Positions 47,540-59,192 of a stretch of 64,000 nt of DNA are shown here, piece after piece; positions within the stretch are counted from its first letter, which is position 1, and each line of letters begins with the position of its first letter. A model generated the notes under the pieces. That model had not been told where the DNA came from, made no database searches, and was given only the letters and a program-made list of their open reading frames with translations. The position numbers and the translations under genes were made by a program. Origin of the DNA: Melampsora larici-populina 98AG31 (Eukaryota > Basidiomycota > Pucciniomycetes > Pucciniales > Melampsoraceae); contig NW_006768786.1 of the NCBI RefSeq assembly GCF_000204055.1, positions 608,873-672,872 of the forward strand. The letters are read 5' to 3'.

Positions 47540-47807
47540 GGTGTGAAGTCATTGGAATATTTTAATCACAACTGAAATTAGATTTTCCATCCATCAATAC
47601 CTTCATCACAACCCAGTATGTTGGCTATTTTTAGTGCCTACACATTTAGCCATTTTTTTGACAGTGCCTATAAGTTCGGATTGTGGGTGGCAAACAGTAA
47701 GATCCTAAGTTTAGCCCCACTAGAGCCAAATTTAATGCTAACAATTGAAGATGCTCTAAATACTTGTGTTAATTACCTCATGGTTCAAACTAACTTATTA
47801 TACCAAC
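47540..47807 (+). repeat. Repeat remnants: array end plus LTR-like segment
   Basis: 47560-47650 repeats the end of the foldback array (TTTTCCATCCATCAATACC, TATGTTGGCTATTTTTAG). 47659-47807 is a forward copy of the LTR-like segment found in reverse at 39848-40002. It stops where the hAT element begins and resumes at 54004. Confidence 0.6.
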
Positions 47808-49037
47808 GCAGGCTGTGAACCAGCCATGAAAGCTTGTGGCCGGCCCGGTGGCTCTGACCGGCCCTGGGTAGACCAGATGGTTATCAAGAATTGGACAAGG
47901 CCAAGCACGGCACGCCCTGAATCTTGAGACTTGGGGCTTGGCAGGGCCAGGCTCATTTTAAGAGGAGGAAGAGAGGGGATAAAAATTTCTTTATTTCCAA
48001 ATAATGTGTCTGAGACCATGTATAAGGGCTATAAGGGCTAACTTGGGGGTTGAAACAACTATGAGAGCCTATTTGTAAATGAAGAAAACTAGTGCTAAGA
48101 GAAAAAACAATGTTTCTGTCCAAACTTCACAGGTCTGAGAACCTATACAAGAGCTATAAGGTTGAACTTGGGAAGTGAAAAAAAAAGGATAACAACTTTT
48201 TGAAAGGGATAACAATTTTTCTGATCAAATCGGCACGTCTCAAACCTGATGATATAAGACCTATGAATTAGAAACAAAGAACCAAGATATTGCTTGAACA
48301 AATGAAATAATGTGCTTACTTATTTTACCAATACTTTGTTCCAGCTCTTGAGACACACTTGAGCCTCAAGATTGGAAGGAGTGAATGATGCACAATGGTT
48401 GCTCATGATTCTCAAAGCATTTGAAAACAAGCTCTCAGATGGAGATCTGGAAGCAGGAACCACAAGCATTGCCAGCGCCATGCGGGTTAAGTTGGGCCAG
48501 TGACGTTGGTTGCTTTTCCAGTAGTGGAGAGGATCACATAACTCATCTTCTTGAGGCGTGGTCAAGTATTCTTTGACCTCATGTTCAATTGGAACACACT
48601 TGCAATGCTTAATAAAATGATTAGGTCCAGGATCAAGATTGTCTTGAGGTTCAAAAAACTCGATATTGGAGTCAGTAGCTGGTACAAAGCGTCTGGCCTT
48701 GTCAGTAAAGTACTCAACCAAGTCTTCATGTCTCCAACCAAGAGACTCCATAGTTTGGGCTTTGACAGAGGTCACCTTGAGACAAGGATTGAGGATGGAA
48801 GAACAGATGTAGACTGCCTTATTCTGGGCACTGTGTTGATATTGAATGATTTTCTTCATCATCGGCATAATAGCAACTTTCGATTCCTGGGAATGAGAGC
48901 TGTTCCAGGCCTAAATGGATCACATGAGACAAATCAGTAAGCTTGAATTTGGAAAAGAATAAACCGAAAAAACATAGAGAAGATAGAAAAAACTTACCGC
49001 TTCAAATTGATTCACTAGCCTAAAGGGATCTCAGATC

Positions 49038-49340
49038 CCTGATCAGATCAATAACAACGTAAGTATCAGTCAAGTTATCTTGGAGGAGAAAGAATGTCCG
49101 GAGAGATGATTGGGATGATATGATGTTGTTTGATATGGAAGTTTTCAATAAAGATGAATTCCTTTTATCCACAAACAAATAATTGAGAGAAAAGAAATTA
49201 ACAACAAAGATCAAATCATACCTGATCAGATCAATAACAACGTAAGTATCAGTCAAGTTATCTTGTAGGAGAAAGAATGTCCGCAGAGATGATTGGGATG
49301 ATATGATGTTGTTTGATATGGAAGTTTTCAATAAAGATGA
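49038..49340. repeat. Direct duplication of a 120-base unit
   Basis: Bases 49038-49157 and 49221-49340 are nearly identical (both begin CCTGATCAGATCAATAAC and end TTCAATAAAGATGA), differing at about two positions. The short spacer is about 63 bases. This is a local duplication inside the hAT pseudogene. Confidence 0.8.
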
Positions 49341-50839
49341 AAAAAAAGAAAACTTCCACAGATCAGGAAAAGATAAGCTTAGTTCAGCGGTACATTTTGT
49401 GGTTAGGTTAAGCTAGACAAAAGGGTGTGAGTAATACCCTGGAACATAACTGCTAAGTGTTGTAGTGTAAATGAAAGCGCACATATGAAGCAATGAAATA
49501 TAGATTAGAAAAGAGAAATAATTGTAAGCTCATGGTTTGGTTCCAACATAGCCATTGGTAGTCTGGCATGACACAAGAAAAAGTAGGGTATTGATGACCT
49601 TCAATATTTTTAATGACATGATATCAAGGCGCTAAGAAATGAACAATTGATTCTATCAACTCCCACTTGTCATTGTTGAGTTTGTAAGCTTCAAGAGATG
49701 GGTCGCAATTAAATTGATACTCTAATACCACTCTAAGGTCAGAGAATTTTTTGAGTGAAGCATGAGTTGAGGACTGCCGGGTTGAAACTTTGTGGACTAG
49801 ACCAACTTTGTGTTTCAACATTGCACAGCCCTTGATAGTGTTGTCAAGGGCAGATCTAAGTTGACTGCTGTGCTTTATTTTCTTGTGGAAGGATCAGATC
49901 TGGGTCAGAATGCTGCCTATCTCAGTATGAGATGTCAGCTCAATGTATAAGGGAATCACAGGTTTTGGGATACTGGGATCAAGTGCGTTGATTGGAGGAG
50001 GAGCAGTCTTGCAATCAAAGACTGCCATTCCCGCCTTTGCTACAAGGTCGATGATGTGGGCCACGCATCCATGGAGATGTTGGGAAGAGTCAAAATGAGG
50101 GATCATTGTTGAAAGGCATTGGCCCATTGTAGTGTTGTTTGACATGTTATCAGCTGTGACGCAATAAAGCCAATTGGTGATGTGAAACTGATTGAGAATG
50201 TGCTTTAGAAGGGTAGCGAGGTTAGAGCCAGTATGAGGGCCTTTGATTACCTTCAAAGCTAGAGTGATTCCGTGAATCTTGAAGTCGTCTTTGGAAATCC
50301 AGTGTGCAGTTACACCTAGCAACACGGTATTGGAAGGTGAAGTCCAACCATTGCAGGTTATGCTGATGTTGTGGAAAGCAATTCCTAGGATTGTGTCTTA
50401 ATCTCGTATCATTCTTTTATTACATTGTAGATCAACTCATCAAAGTGAAAGAAAAGATACATAGATGACTTTCTTCAACTCTTACAAGGCACAAGGGACT
50501 GGAGCAAAATTTGAAATCCTCATAACAATTCATATTATTTTCATTATGCATTTCTCTATACTTCATTATCAAGGGACTCAAATACATACAAAAGTAAATT
50601 AAAAGAATAAATTCAAAACATCAAATGAAATACAAACCTTAGAAAAGGGGTCAGAGTCAAAAATTATCAACATTGATGTGATGCAGGAATGAAGAAAGAA
50701 AAAAAAAACACTTACATATAAAATCAAGCAAGACCAAACAGTTGATCTACAAGAAAACATGTGCCAAGATTGAACATTTCAAAGTGTCAGTATGATTCAG
50801 AAGAAGGAATCAAATAAGATAACAAATTGATTTTAATTA

Positions 50840-52060
50840 CATACCTGAATTAAAGATCATGATCAAAATTCCAATTGAATTTAAACTTCTATTTTGAGGT
50901 CCTAACTTGATACTAGATGAGAACTTGATGAATATTGAGTAAGCTATACAAACAAGAATCAAAAAACAATTAAATTCTAAATAAATAAAGAAACAATAGA
51001 AGTAGTCAGTAGTGTGTAGGAGAGCAGAGACTGAATAGGAAACTTACTTGGATATCATGAAGTTGATCATAGGCCAAGATCGAAATGATATACTTGATAA
51101 GTGGTTTGATTTTGGGGTCCTAATATCTAAACCTGATTGAGAGATGAAGGTGGAGATCGAAATTGAATTCAAGAATAAAGGTTGAAGTTGAAAGGGAAGA
51201 ATTGAATTGATAAAATAAATAAATTTGTTTTTGGGGTTTGAAGTCAAAAGAAGGAAGGAGATTAAGTCAGTACTGAACGAGAACCAAAGCTCAGAAGGAG
51301 ATAGAATGATAACTTACTTACATAATGATTAAAATCGAAATTAAGTGATTTGAGGTCTTGAGTGTTTGATTTAAATTGAAATGAACGGTCGGAATCGAAA
51401 GTGAGATGGGATAGAGGATGGTAGGAAGAAGTGTGAGGTGATAAGGGGATGGGATCGAAATTTAAATCTATCGGACCGATTAAAATTGAATCTAAAAATG
51501 AAAGGAATCAAAGAAGAAAGAAGAACAAACAAAAGAGGGAATGAAACTTACTTACACATCAAGAGCCAGAATCGAAATTTGAAAGATTAAAGTATGAACA
51601 AAGATAAGAAAATTGAAATATAACCTTACTTACATGAAGACCCCAAAATCGAAAATGGAATGAAGGGACATTATTGAATGAACAGTCAATATCGAGATTG
51701 ATGAAGTCAAGATCTAAAGAAGAATGGTTAAGAAAAGAACATAGAGAGTTAGTACAGTGAGAAAGTGGAGAAGATAGAAGAGGAAAGCAAACTACATACC
51801 AACATCGAACACCAGAATCGAAATTGAAACAGGATTGGAGTTTGATCTTGAGGTCTGAAGTTGAAATAGCTGAAAACCTAATTAAGATCGAGTGTGAATT
51901 GGTTGAGATTTGAACCTACAGTTGAAGTGAATTAAAAACAGAAAGAAGATTAAGTTAGTATTGAAGAATGAACGAGAGAATGAATAATAAGAAATTATAA
52001 GAAATGAAAAACAAACTTACTTAAATAGAACTCAAGATTGAAATTGAGGATAGTGAAGAA
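50840..52060 (-). repeat. Diverged repeats carrying a splice-donor-like motif
   Basis: On the minus strand the pattern TTCAATTTCGATTyTGG followed within about 25 bases by ATGTAAGTAAGTT recurs at irregular spacing of roughly 80-250 bases, about seven to nine times. Clear copies lie near 51030-51075, 51310-51345, 51545-51585, 51620-51655, 51790-51830 and 52010-52050. Each contains a strong splice-donor match. It lies between two coding parts of the hAT pseudogene. Confidence 0.5.
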
Positions 52061-54020
52061 TGAGATAGCGGAGATCAATGAAAAGACAATTTAAAAACCT
52101 TACCTTTTGTGATTTGAAGAGAAGAAAAGTCCGATCGGAGATCGAGATGAAAATTGAGAAAGCAGGAGGGAGGGATCGAGAGAAGTTATCTATGAGTTTG
52201 TTTTTTTTGTCTCGTTTGTGTAGGAATCTGTGGTATCGTTTTTCTTTTTTTTGTGATCCATCCAAGGGATCATCAAGTGTTCTTTTCGTGTGATTCGCGT
52301 ATTAGTGTGGATCAAAGAGTGTTCTAGTGTTAGTTGTTAAAGTGTTCTGATTGTTGTTATCGGCTTCGTGTCCGTGTCTAAGTGTTTTAATCGTGTGTTC
52401 AAGTGTTCTTGACATCGTATAAGGTTTTTTTTAGAGTGTTCCATCAAAGAATCAGAATATCATCGTTAGTTAGTGTGTCCGATTAAAATCAAATCATCGT
52501 TTGTAGTGGTTGATCTTGAAGAATTGTAGTGTTGTTGTTTTATTTTTTTTCTTTTATTGTAGTTTTGCTGAGCTGAGTCGTGAAACAGTTGTCAGTTGGT
52601 TGGATTCAAGCTCAGGGCCGGGTTTTTTTTATCAGGGCTTTCCATATATCATTTTTTATCATTAACTTTTTACTCATAGCAAGAATTACATTAAACTCAA
52701 AATCTACATATCTTTGCTTCAACATCTAGTATATCTTTGTGTAGGGTATTGTTGGATTCTGCCAGATCTTGCGGTTTTTTTTTAGAAATATCAGAATAGT
52801 GTTACGTGTTAGACTTGTGAAGGTAGAAAGTTGTTAGAGAGTTGCTTCCTTGCTTTTTTTATTTTTGAACTGTTATTTCAAGGTTGAGGGCAGTCTACGA
52901 CAATCATAGTTTCACCCGCATCTTGTTATTCTTTCTGCGGTGATTCTTCCCCTCTCCGGCTCAGCCTACGCCACACAGCGTAGGAGTTCTACAATGTGTT
53001 TGACAGAAGAGAGAATGCTGACAATGGTGTCCCAAGTTAATCAATCGGATTCCAGAATGCCATCAGAGATACAAGTATGCTTCGATAATGATGGGAGGGC
53101 TTGCAGGTTGACCATAGTGATGAGCTCGCGGAACTCAACTGCATCCATCAAGGTGATTGGAAGCTCTCAGTTGACTACTAACCAAACTAGAAGATCCTTC
53201 AGGTTTGCTTGGTTGAGTTTTCGGACCTACATATTGAAAATTAACAATGTTTGATTAGTAATGTACTAATAATTAAACATAGATTGATGAATATGAGAGA
53301 GGTCTTACTTTTTGAATCTTTCCATCAACAAAAAACACGGCCATAGTATGTTGCTCGGTTGCAACTGGTGGTTCAGTATGGTGGCATCTGGATAAATGTC
53401 AAATCATAGATTTAGTGCTGGCGTGTTTGTCCAAAGCAAGGGGTTTGTTGCATATCACAGCTGGAGTTTTGGTGTCTTTGACAGCAGAAGAATAGATGAA
53501 TCCTTCTTTTGCCTTGCAAATGTTCTTCATAATACCGTCAATATCTTCTTGGGTGAAGTACTGCCACACCCAAGAAGAGCGTGCAGTCGCCGTGAGGTCA
53601 GAAGCAACCTCTGAAATAGAATCCAATGGGGCAATACTGCTGGTAGGTGCTAGACTTGCTGGGCTTGTAGGAGTATTTGAAAGGGAAGAAGAATTTGCCG
53701 GTCAGAAAAGTTGCAATGACAAACATGTGACAGGGAGTGAAGATATAGGCATCTTTGGTGATTGCTATTTGATTTATCATGTATTACGGGATACTGATTA
53801 CTGATAAGGTTGTTGATCAATTGAAAAAAACTTTATTTAGCTTTAAAGTTGCCCCACTGCAGATTTTCATGTTTGGCCTCCCGGCCGGGCCAGGGCGCCG
53901 GCGCACGACCGGGGCTTTTGTCAGTGTCACTAGTTTAGGTCTCGGTGGACCGGGTCACGCACTGTCTGCCTTTGAAATGTCGCCGGGCCGGGCCGCAGCC
54001 TGCAACCAACACACCTCTGG

Positions 54021-54309
54021 AGGACCCCGGAGAGCTCTTATCGAGGTGCATGATGTAAAATTTTTTCCTACAGTACACACACTTCACCACAGTTTACATT
54101 CATAAAAACTTCACCAGATCCCTTGCTTCTCCCTCAATAATGGCTAGCCAGAAGCAAAGCACTTTGTTGACTGTGAATTTCATACCTACACAATTGTGAA
54201 GAGTTTTTAACGTGGTGTGGATGCTGTGAAATACACAGCAATTCACAGCAAGCATAAGAAATTAAAATATTTTACATCACGCACCTCTACAGGAGCTCTC
54301 CGGGGTCCT
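54021..54309. mobile_element. hAT-type MITE with perfect 8-bp duplication
   Basis: The element starts AGGACCCCGGAGAGCTC and ends GAGCTCTCCGGGGTCCT, with arms continuing through GAGGTGC and TGATGTAAAA. ACCTCTGG is duplicated exactly at 54013-54020 and 54310-54317. Removing the element restores ACACCTCTGGTCTTGCATCAC, matching the uninterrupted LTR-like repeat at 37921-37942. It is non-coding and 289 bp long. Confidence 0.85.
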
Positions 54310-54317
54310 ACCTCTGG

Positions 54318-55500
54318 TCTTGCATCACAAAGCTCATAACAGTCAACTGTAGAAGTTGTTTCAAATGAGAACTCAGGGATTTGTGTCCATTGACCTTCCC
54401 AAAAACTTCAATTGATATGTTTCAATGTTAACCCCCATTAAGCACTCAAGGATTTGCGGATGTTTCTGGAAAGCAGCTTCCAGAAAATATGAAGATGAAT
54501 GACTACCACAAGTACATTGGAGCAGATTCCAAAACTTGTGACAGGGGCCACATTGGCAATTGTTTTCAACACTCTTTCAAAGCAGATCATGACAAAGGAT
54601 TTCACAAGTTGCCCCTGTACTAAGCTTTTGTAATTAATGAGTCCCTATTTATTGCTTGGAGAAAATTTAAGCAAAAGTTCCTTTGAAATTTTCACAAGGT
54701 CCATAGAGTCTTATTCATCCTTATTCATAATTTTAGAAACGTGGCTTCCAGTAACATGAGTTACTTGATACAGTGAACAGAGACCGATGTCTGCATTCTC
54801 TCTGATTTGCATAGATCAAATGCTTCTCAGTAGAGTTTTCTCAATTTAAAACTCTGTGTAGAACCTTCTCTGTAGACAGTTTTCATTCTGATGGGGAACA
54901 GAGTTGTTGCCTTATTTTATTTCAAATGTGATCCATGGCGGGAGCAATGTACCGCACATATTCTTGGGGAGAGCGTCGATACTACTGAGATGGCCTTCAA
55001 GACTGGACATCCGGCCAGAGGTGTTGTATAGCACAGTGGACCTGAATATGATCCATCTGTATGTGGTAATCCTTTCACCACATAATTGGGGTTGTCGTTG
55101 GATGCAAATATCCGCAAATGTATCGAAGCCTCATCTCATCAACGCAAATGGACCCAACAGATCAAGAGGTGAGTCGATATTCAGTAACGCAGCCCTGGTA
55201 CATTCAACGGGTTGTGGGATTTGATTCCAAGAAGCACGAGCAGGGGTAGATATTTGGCGTAGCATAGGAACTAGATTTTCGGAGTTTGATTGACAGATCA
55301 GCAATATTCCCAACTTTGACAATATCAAGATTAACTAGCAGTTCAAACAAAAAAATCGGATCAAGTGGATCATCTAAAGTCCACAGTGCAGATTATTTTA
55401 GGGGTTGTCCTGGACAAACTTGAGAAATAAATTGGAGTCCCATTTAGCTATCAGCAGACCTATGTATCACGACGAATTGTACGAGGTGGAAAGGCCGGGA
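54318..55500. other. Mostly gene-free stretch with a weak minus-strand coding trace
   Basis: The first 60 bases continue the LTR-like repeat. On the minus strand 55328-54905 two open segments (WNQIPQPVECTRAALLN, then GFDTFADICIQRQ) are separated by a single in-frame TGA near 55130. No family was recognised. It may be a pseudogene. Confidence 0.25.
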
Positions 55501-55629
55501 CGAATTGCTACTTGATGTGTTATGGCCACCGGGAAACTAAGAGCTCTTCAGAACCAAGAACTGACTAGGTCGAAGACAAAAGGCACTGGATCGAGAGACC
55601 ACGAATGTCATGAAAGAATCAAGGTTCAT

Positions 55630-55898
55630 ATGATCAAATTTCACGTCAGTAAGCTTGCACATGTAGAGCTCGAGATTAGAGATCTCATGTATCTCCACCT
55701 ACAGGCTCGAAGGGTGATGACCGTGTACACAAAGCCTTCCATCGTTCGGCGAGCCTCGGCACGTGCGATTGCGATTTGTGCAGCAGAAGGAGCCGCTTGA
55801 CCTGGTTCAAAAAAGGATCAACAAACATGAGCATCAAGGCCACGAACCATCATAAAGCTTTTCACCCTTTAAAATCGAATGTGCTTACCGGAGAACAT
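55630..55898 (-). CDS. Possible short gene or 5' exons, unrecognised
   Basis: An ATG at 55898 codes MFSG up to a gtaagc donor (exon 55898-55889). The acceptor at 55802 joins in phase to an open frame (QAAPSAAQIAIARAEARR, TMEGFVYTV) that ends at a TGA near 55635. Splice signals are good and the exon 2 composition is coding-like. The protein is only about 60 residues unless another exon follows. No family is assigned. Confidence 0.25.
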
Positions 55899-56747
55899 TT
55901 TCTTTCAGGTTAATGGGATGTTGTCAAGGTATACAAACTGCTCAATAGGCGGCGGGACTTGACGAAAAAATGGTTCTTAAGACAAAATCGGCCCAGCCGA
56001 GGCCCGACTCATCACATGATGTATGGGATTAGAGAGGCTTTTGGTTTACACCGCTTCAAGAAAACTTCTTGATCATCCCCAAGCATCCCCCATCAATGGC
56101 AACATCATCTTGTCACCAAGATTTGATTGACTCGTTCACTCGAGCTCAAAGCTATCCTCAACAGGGCCGCCCTGGAAAACAAGAAAAGTGAACCTCATAA
56201 AGATTCTACGTGGGCTCTGTCGTAAGAAGCAAACGTTTCAAATCCCAGTGCTTTTGATATTCAGATGGACTTCTGGAAGAAGTAGAACACAAGTGAAAGT
56301 CAAGTTGTACAACTTCATAAAGGTACACTTATCTGGTCACGACCAATTTGCCGTGCTGGACAAAAGACGAGAGCGACCCGATCGTTCTTAGGCCGAATTG
56401 GTCACCGAGTCAAGCTTGCATCTTAGCGACTCAACTTCCTTGCTTGTGCAATGGACGCTGAGCCGTGAAAGAGCATATATGAAGCTTTAGCATCCACAAT
56501 CTTTTTTCGACCCATCAACTACTTTTGCGGACCAATCAAGAACCTACTACTATTCATACAATCAGTCATTCCATCCACTTTTCGACCACTTTGCAACACA
56601 ATCACCTTTTATTTTCATCTTCTTTTATCTTTCATTGACTCATTCAGTAGTCAGAAGCTGGTATTCCCTTTCTGCAGCGCATACTACCTTTAAAAAATCC
56701 AAAACATATATCAAAAAAAAGACTATAAAATATACACATTCGCACAA

Positions 56748-58279
56748 ATGCTTTCCTTCAACTCTTCAATCAACGTGATATTATCTTGTTCATTGATCTT
56801 TTCTAACATTCTTCCTGGGGTTCTTGGCCATGATTACATCAAATATTGGTCTCCTGACAATGGAAAAACTTTTGAAAAAGGACACAAGCAGCCTTTAGCT
56901 AAAACTGCCCTTCGGGATGTTTCCGAGAATACGGGTTGGATCGGAAGTCAATTCCTTACTAATCCTGCAATCACCTGTGGATCTAGTTCTACACCCAGTC
57001 AAAAAATCGCTCCGCCAGGAGGTAAATTGTTTAGTGATGCTTCTCAAAGTGCCGGAAAGACTATGGCTGTTCAACCAGGTGCATCTGTTCATCTGATCGT
57101 CGCTGATGATCCAGGTAAAGGGTCAGTTGTGTTATATTTTCTCATTTCCCAGCACTTTTCACCCTCCAACATCCTCACTCACACACAACCTTTTTTCCGA
57201 TGGCACATCCGATAGATTTCCTCATGACAATGGACACATTCAAACGTATCTCGCATACTGTGGTGAGAGCCCCACGGCTTGTCAGGATTTCGATGCAGCC
57301 TCAGTTCCGTACTTCAAGATACAAGCAGAGAGAGATGTTTTGTCCAACAAGAAGAAATTTCCTATGAACAAAGCTAGAGACGGAAACGAGTGGGCTATTC
57401 CAATTCCCGACAACCTTCCAAAAGGAAGTTACATTTTACGATCTGAAATGTGAGTTACCGGATTTTTACACCTTGCACTCAAGATTTTTTTCATGACCCG
57501 TTTAGCCATGTATCAGCCTATCAATTTTGCTTGAACCTCTCATCTCATCTCTATGTTTATGGATATTGACTCTTTTCACCCGACCAATCTTACTTAGCAT
57601 TTGCCTCAATCAAGGGACCGAGGCAGAGGGAAAACAAGATCAATACTATATCACTTGCGGACAGATCTCGCTGTCAGATCCCACCTCGGGCCCAGTCGAC
57701 TTATCCAAGTTGGAGACCGTCAAATTCCCCGGCGCATACAACAATGGAAAGCTAGACCCAGCAAGCAAAACATTACCCGGACCAGCGCTCTTCACACCGA
57801 ACTCTGAGACCGAAAGTAACGTTGTTAAAGGAGCCGTAAGAGCCGTTACTCCAACAGCGCAATCACCGACGGAAGCAGCCCCAAAGACACCACCCAATGC
57901 AGCAGTGGCAGCATCACTCAATGACACTGGACCACAATGCGCCAAGTTTTGTCTTAGACAGAACTTGCAGCTCACACCCGAAACTCTTGCCCCGGCCTGT
58001 GGGTCCAACAAAGACCCCAACTGTCTTTGTGCAGATACTGGATTTGTACAAGCGTTCATCAACTGTGCGCGTGATCATTGTCAAGTAAGTGAAATCCACA
58101 AGAAACTTTCTTACATCAATCAGGAATCTCAGATCATCTTCCTTGGCTCATCTTTCATAACGTTATCCTTTGAAAATTAGGCTAAGTGTGAAGCCGAGAG
58201 CGTGATAAACGAGTTCAATTCCAAGTGCCAATTACCCTCAAGAATCCATTGTGGGCCTCAACGGGTCGATCAAAAATGA
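56748..58279 (+). CDS. Secreted AA9-type copper enzyme (LPMO-like) with C-terminal CFEM domain
   Basis: Four exons (56748-57121, 57216-57449, 57598-58084, 58181-58279) join in phase to 397 residues. A 27-residue signal peptide ending VLG exposes His28 as the mature N-terminus, the first ligand of the copper histidine brace of AA9 lytic polysaccharide monooxygenases, which oxidise glycosidic bonds. Further AA9 blocks are NPAITCG, AVQPGASVHLIV, HDNGHIQTYLAYC (candidate second histidine, 128 or 132), PDNLPKGSYILRSE and QDQYYITCGQISL (axial Tyr about 220). In the usual LRHEIIALH block both histidines are replaced (RSEIICLN). A Pro/Ala/Thr linker leads to an eight-cysteine CFEM-like domain from about residue 317 (CAKFC, CLCADTGF, CQAKC). 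CFEM domains are known from fungal cell-surface and haem-binding proteins. No GPI tail is visible. Substrate unknown. Confidence 0.85.
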
Positions 58280-59192
58280 GCCAAATCAGCTCACAATTCC
58301 CTTCTTACCTTCATATTTGCTTTATTATGATACCTTTTATAAAGCGCTTTACCGATTTTTCTTAAATTATCTTCACTTGTCAGTCGTTTCAGGAAAACAA
58401 AAATATAACTGTCTAGTAGAAGTTCTATAGTCAGTGACTAGGTGTAAAAATTCAATCTTTCTAACTCTATTACTCTCTTGATGTTTCTGGAATTCAATGT
58501 TAAAGAGTCAAGTATATATGCCGGACTATTTAGTCGATCCCCCAATTTCAAGGAAACCAGTTTGCCTTCCATGCATGATTCTGCCGTACCCTTCACGTCA
58601 TCATACGCGACATTGCTTGATGATTCACATTCTGCACAGACAACTTATGACGAGAAGTATGGTTCGGAGTTGTACACATGGTAACAATAACGGTATATTC
58701 AGTTCTTTTCGGCTTAAATGTGAAAATTGTGTCTTTTGAATGCTACTACGCTCTGTTTGATGGACCCCATGCAGATAAAAGTGTTATACATAACCATGGA
58801 AAAATCTCGCTAATCAAAATCGTTGAGCGATTATCTCACGCATTATGAAATAATCAGGAGTTTCACGAGCTGTGGGTTGTCCTCTTTAAAGCAAGACCCA
58901 AAGATGTTAAGCTAATCAACATAGCAATATGTCAAAAACCTCAATCGTATAAAGATTTCAAAAAACCGAGATAAGTGTATATAGGCTACAATTTTGGCCG
59001 GAAAAAGAGCTAAGAAAGTCAAAGTAAGAGTAAGATCTAAATCAAATGATACAAAGGAAAGAAATCAAAGGTACAGTAATGAAGAACAAAGTATGAAGTA
59101 GTAAGATGATGATAAAATGAAAGATTCCTCAAGGTAAGCATTCCTATCTATTTGCCTGTAGGACATCGTTGGAAGGTTCTATTGTTTCCCGC
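58280..59192. other. Intergenic region between convergent genes
   Basis: This holds the 3' regions of the AA9-CFEM gene and the NGTST-repeat gene. Short open frames only. Confidence 0.4.

Larger units (their letters stand above)
48320..53800 (-). pseudogene. hAT transposase pseudogene
   Basis: N-terminal BED-type zinc finger sequence lies at 53626-53300 (SSWVWQYFTQEDID, then CHHTEPP) with an in-frame stop between its halves. A middle part at 53230-52960 carries two more stops. The RNase-H-like core is at 50400-49894 (CNGWTSPSNTVLLGVTAHW, TADNMSNN, HGCVAHIIDL), with Asn in place of the first catalytic Asp and a stop at about 49891. Further core follows at 49821-49624. The C-terminal dimerisation domain is at 48920-48320 (SRSPSESLFSNA). 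About 2.5 kb of repetitive non-coding sequence separates middle and core. The gene cannot encode a working transposase. Confidence 0.8.
47808..54002 (-). mobile_element. Decayed hAT transposon (about 6.2 kb)
   Basis: The left end GCAGGCTG and right end CAGCCTG form short inverted repeats within very GC-rich subterminal sequence (GGCCGGCCCGG motifs both sides), unlike the AT-rich interior. The LTR-like repeat is split here: TTATTATACCAAC on the left continues as ACACCTCTGG on the right, and a third copy (39840-39880) shows the undisturbed arrangement. An imperfect 8-bp duplication (ATACCAAC, CAACCAAC) fits hAT. Transposase pieces lie on the minus strand from about 53800 to 48320. Confidence 0.75.

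Noticed and set aside
49020..49331. Minus-strand frame with an internal peptide repeat
   Set aside because: It is produced by the 120-base DNA duplication inside the hAT pseudogene.
52940..53254. Plus-strand 104-codon frame
   Set aside because: The opposite strand reads as the middle part of the hAT transposase with stops, so this frame is a shadow.
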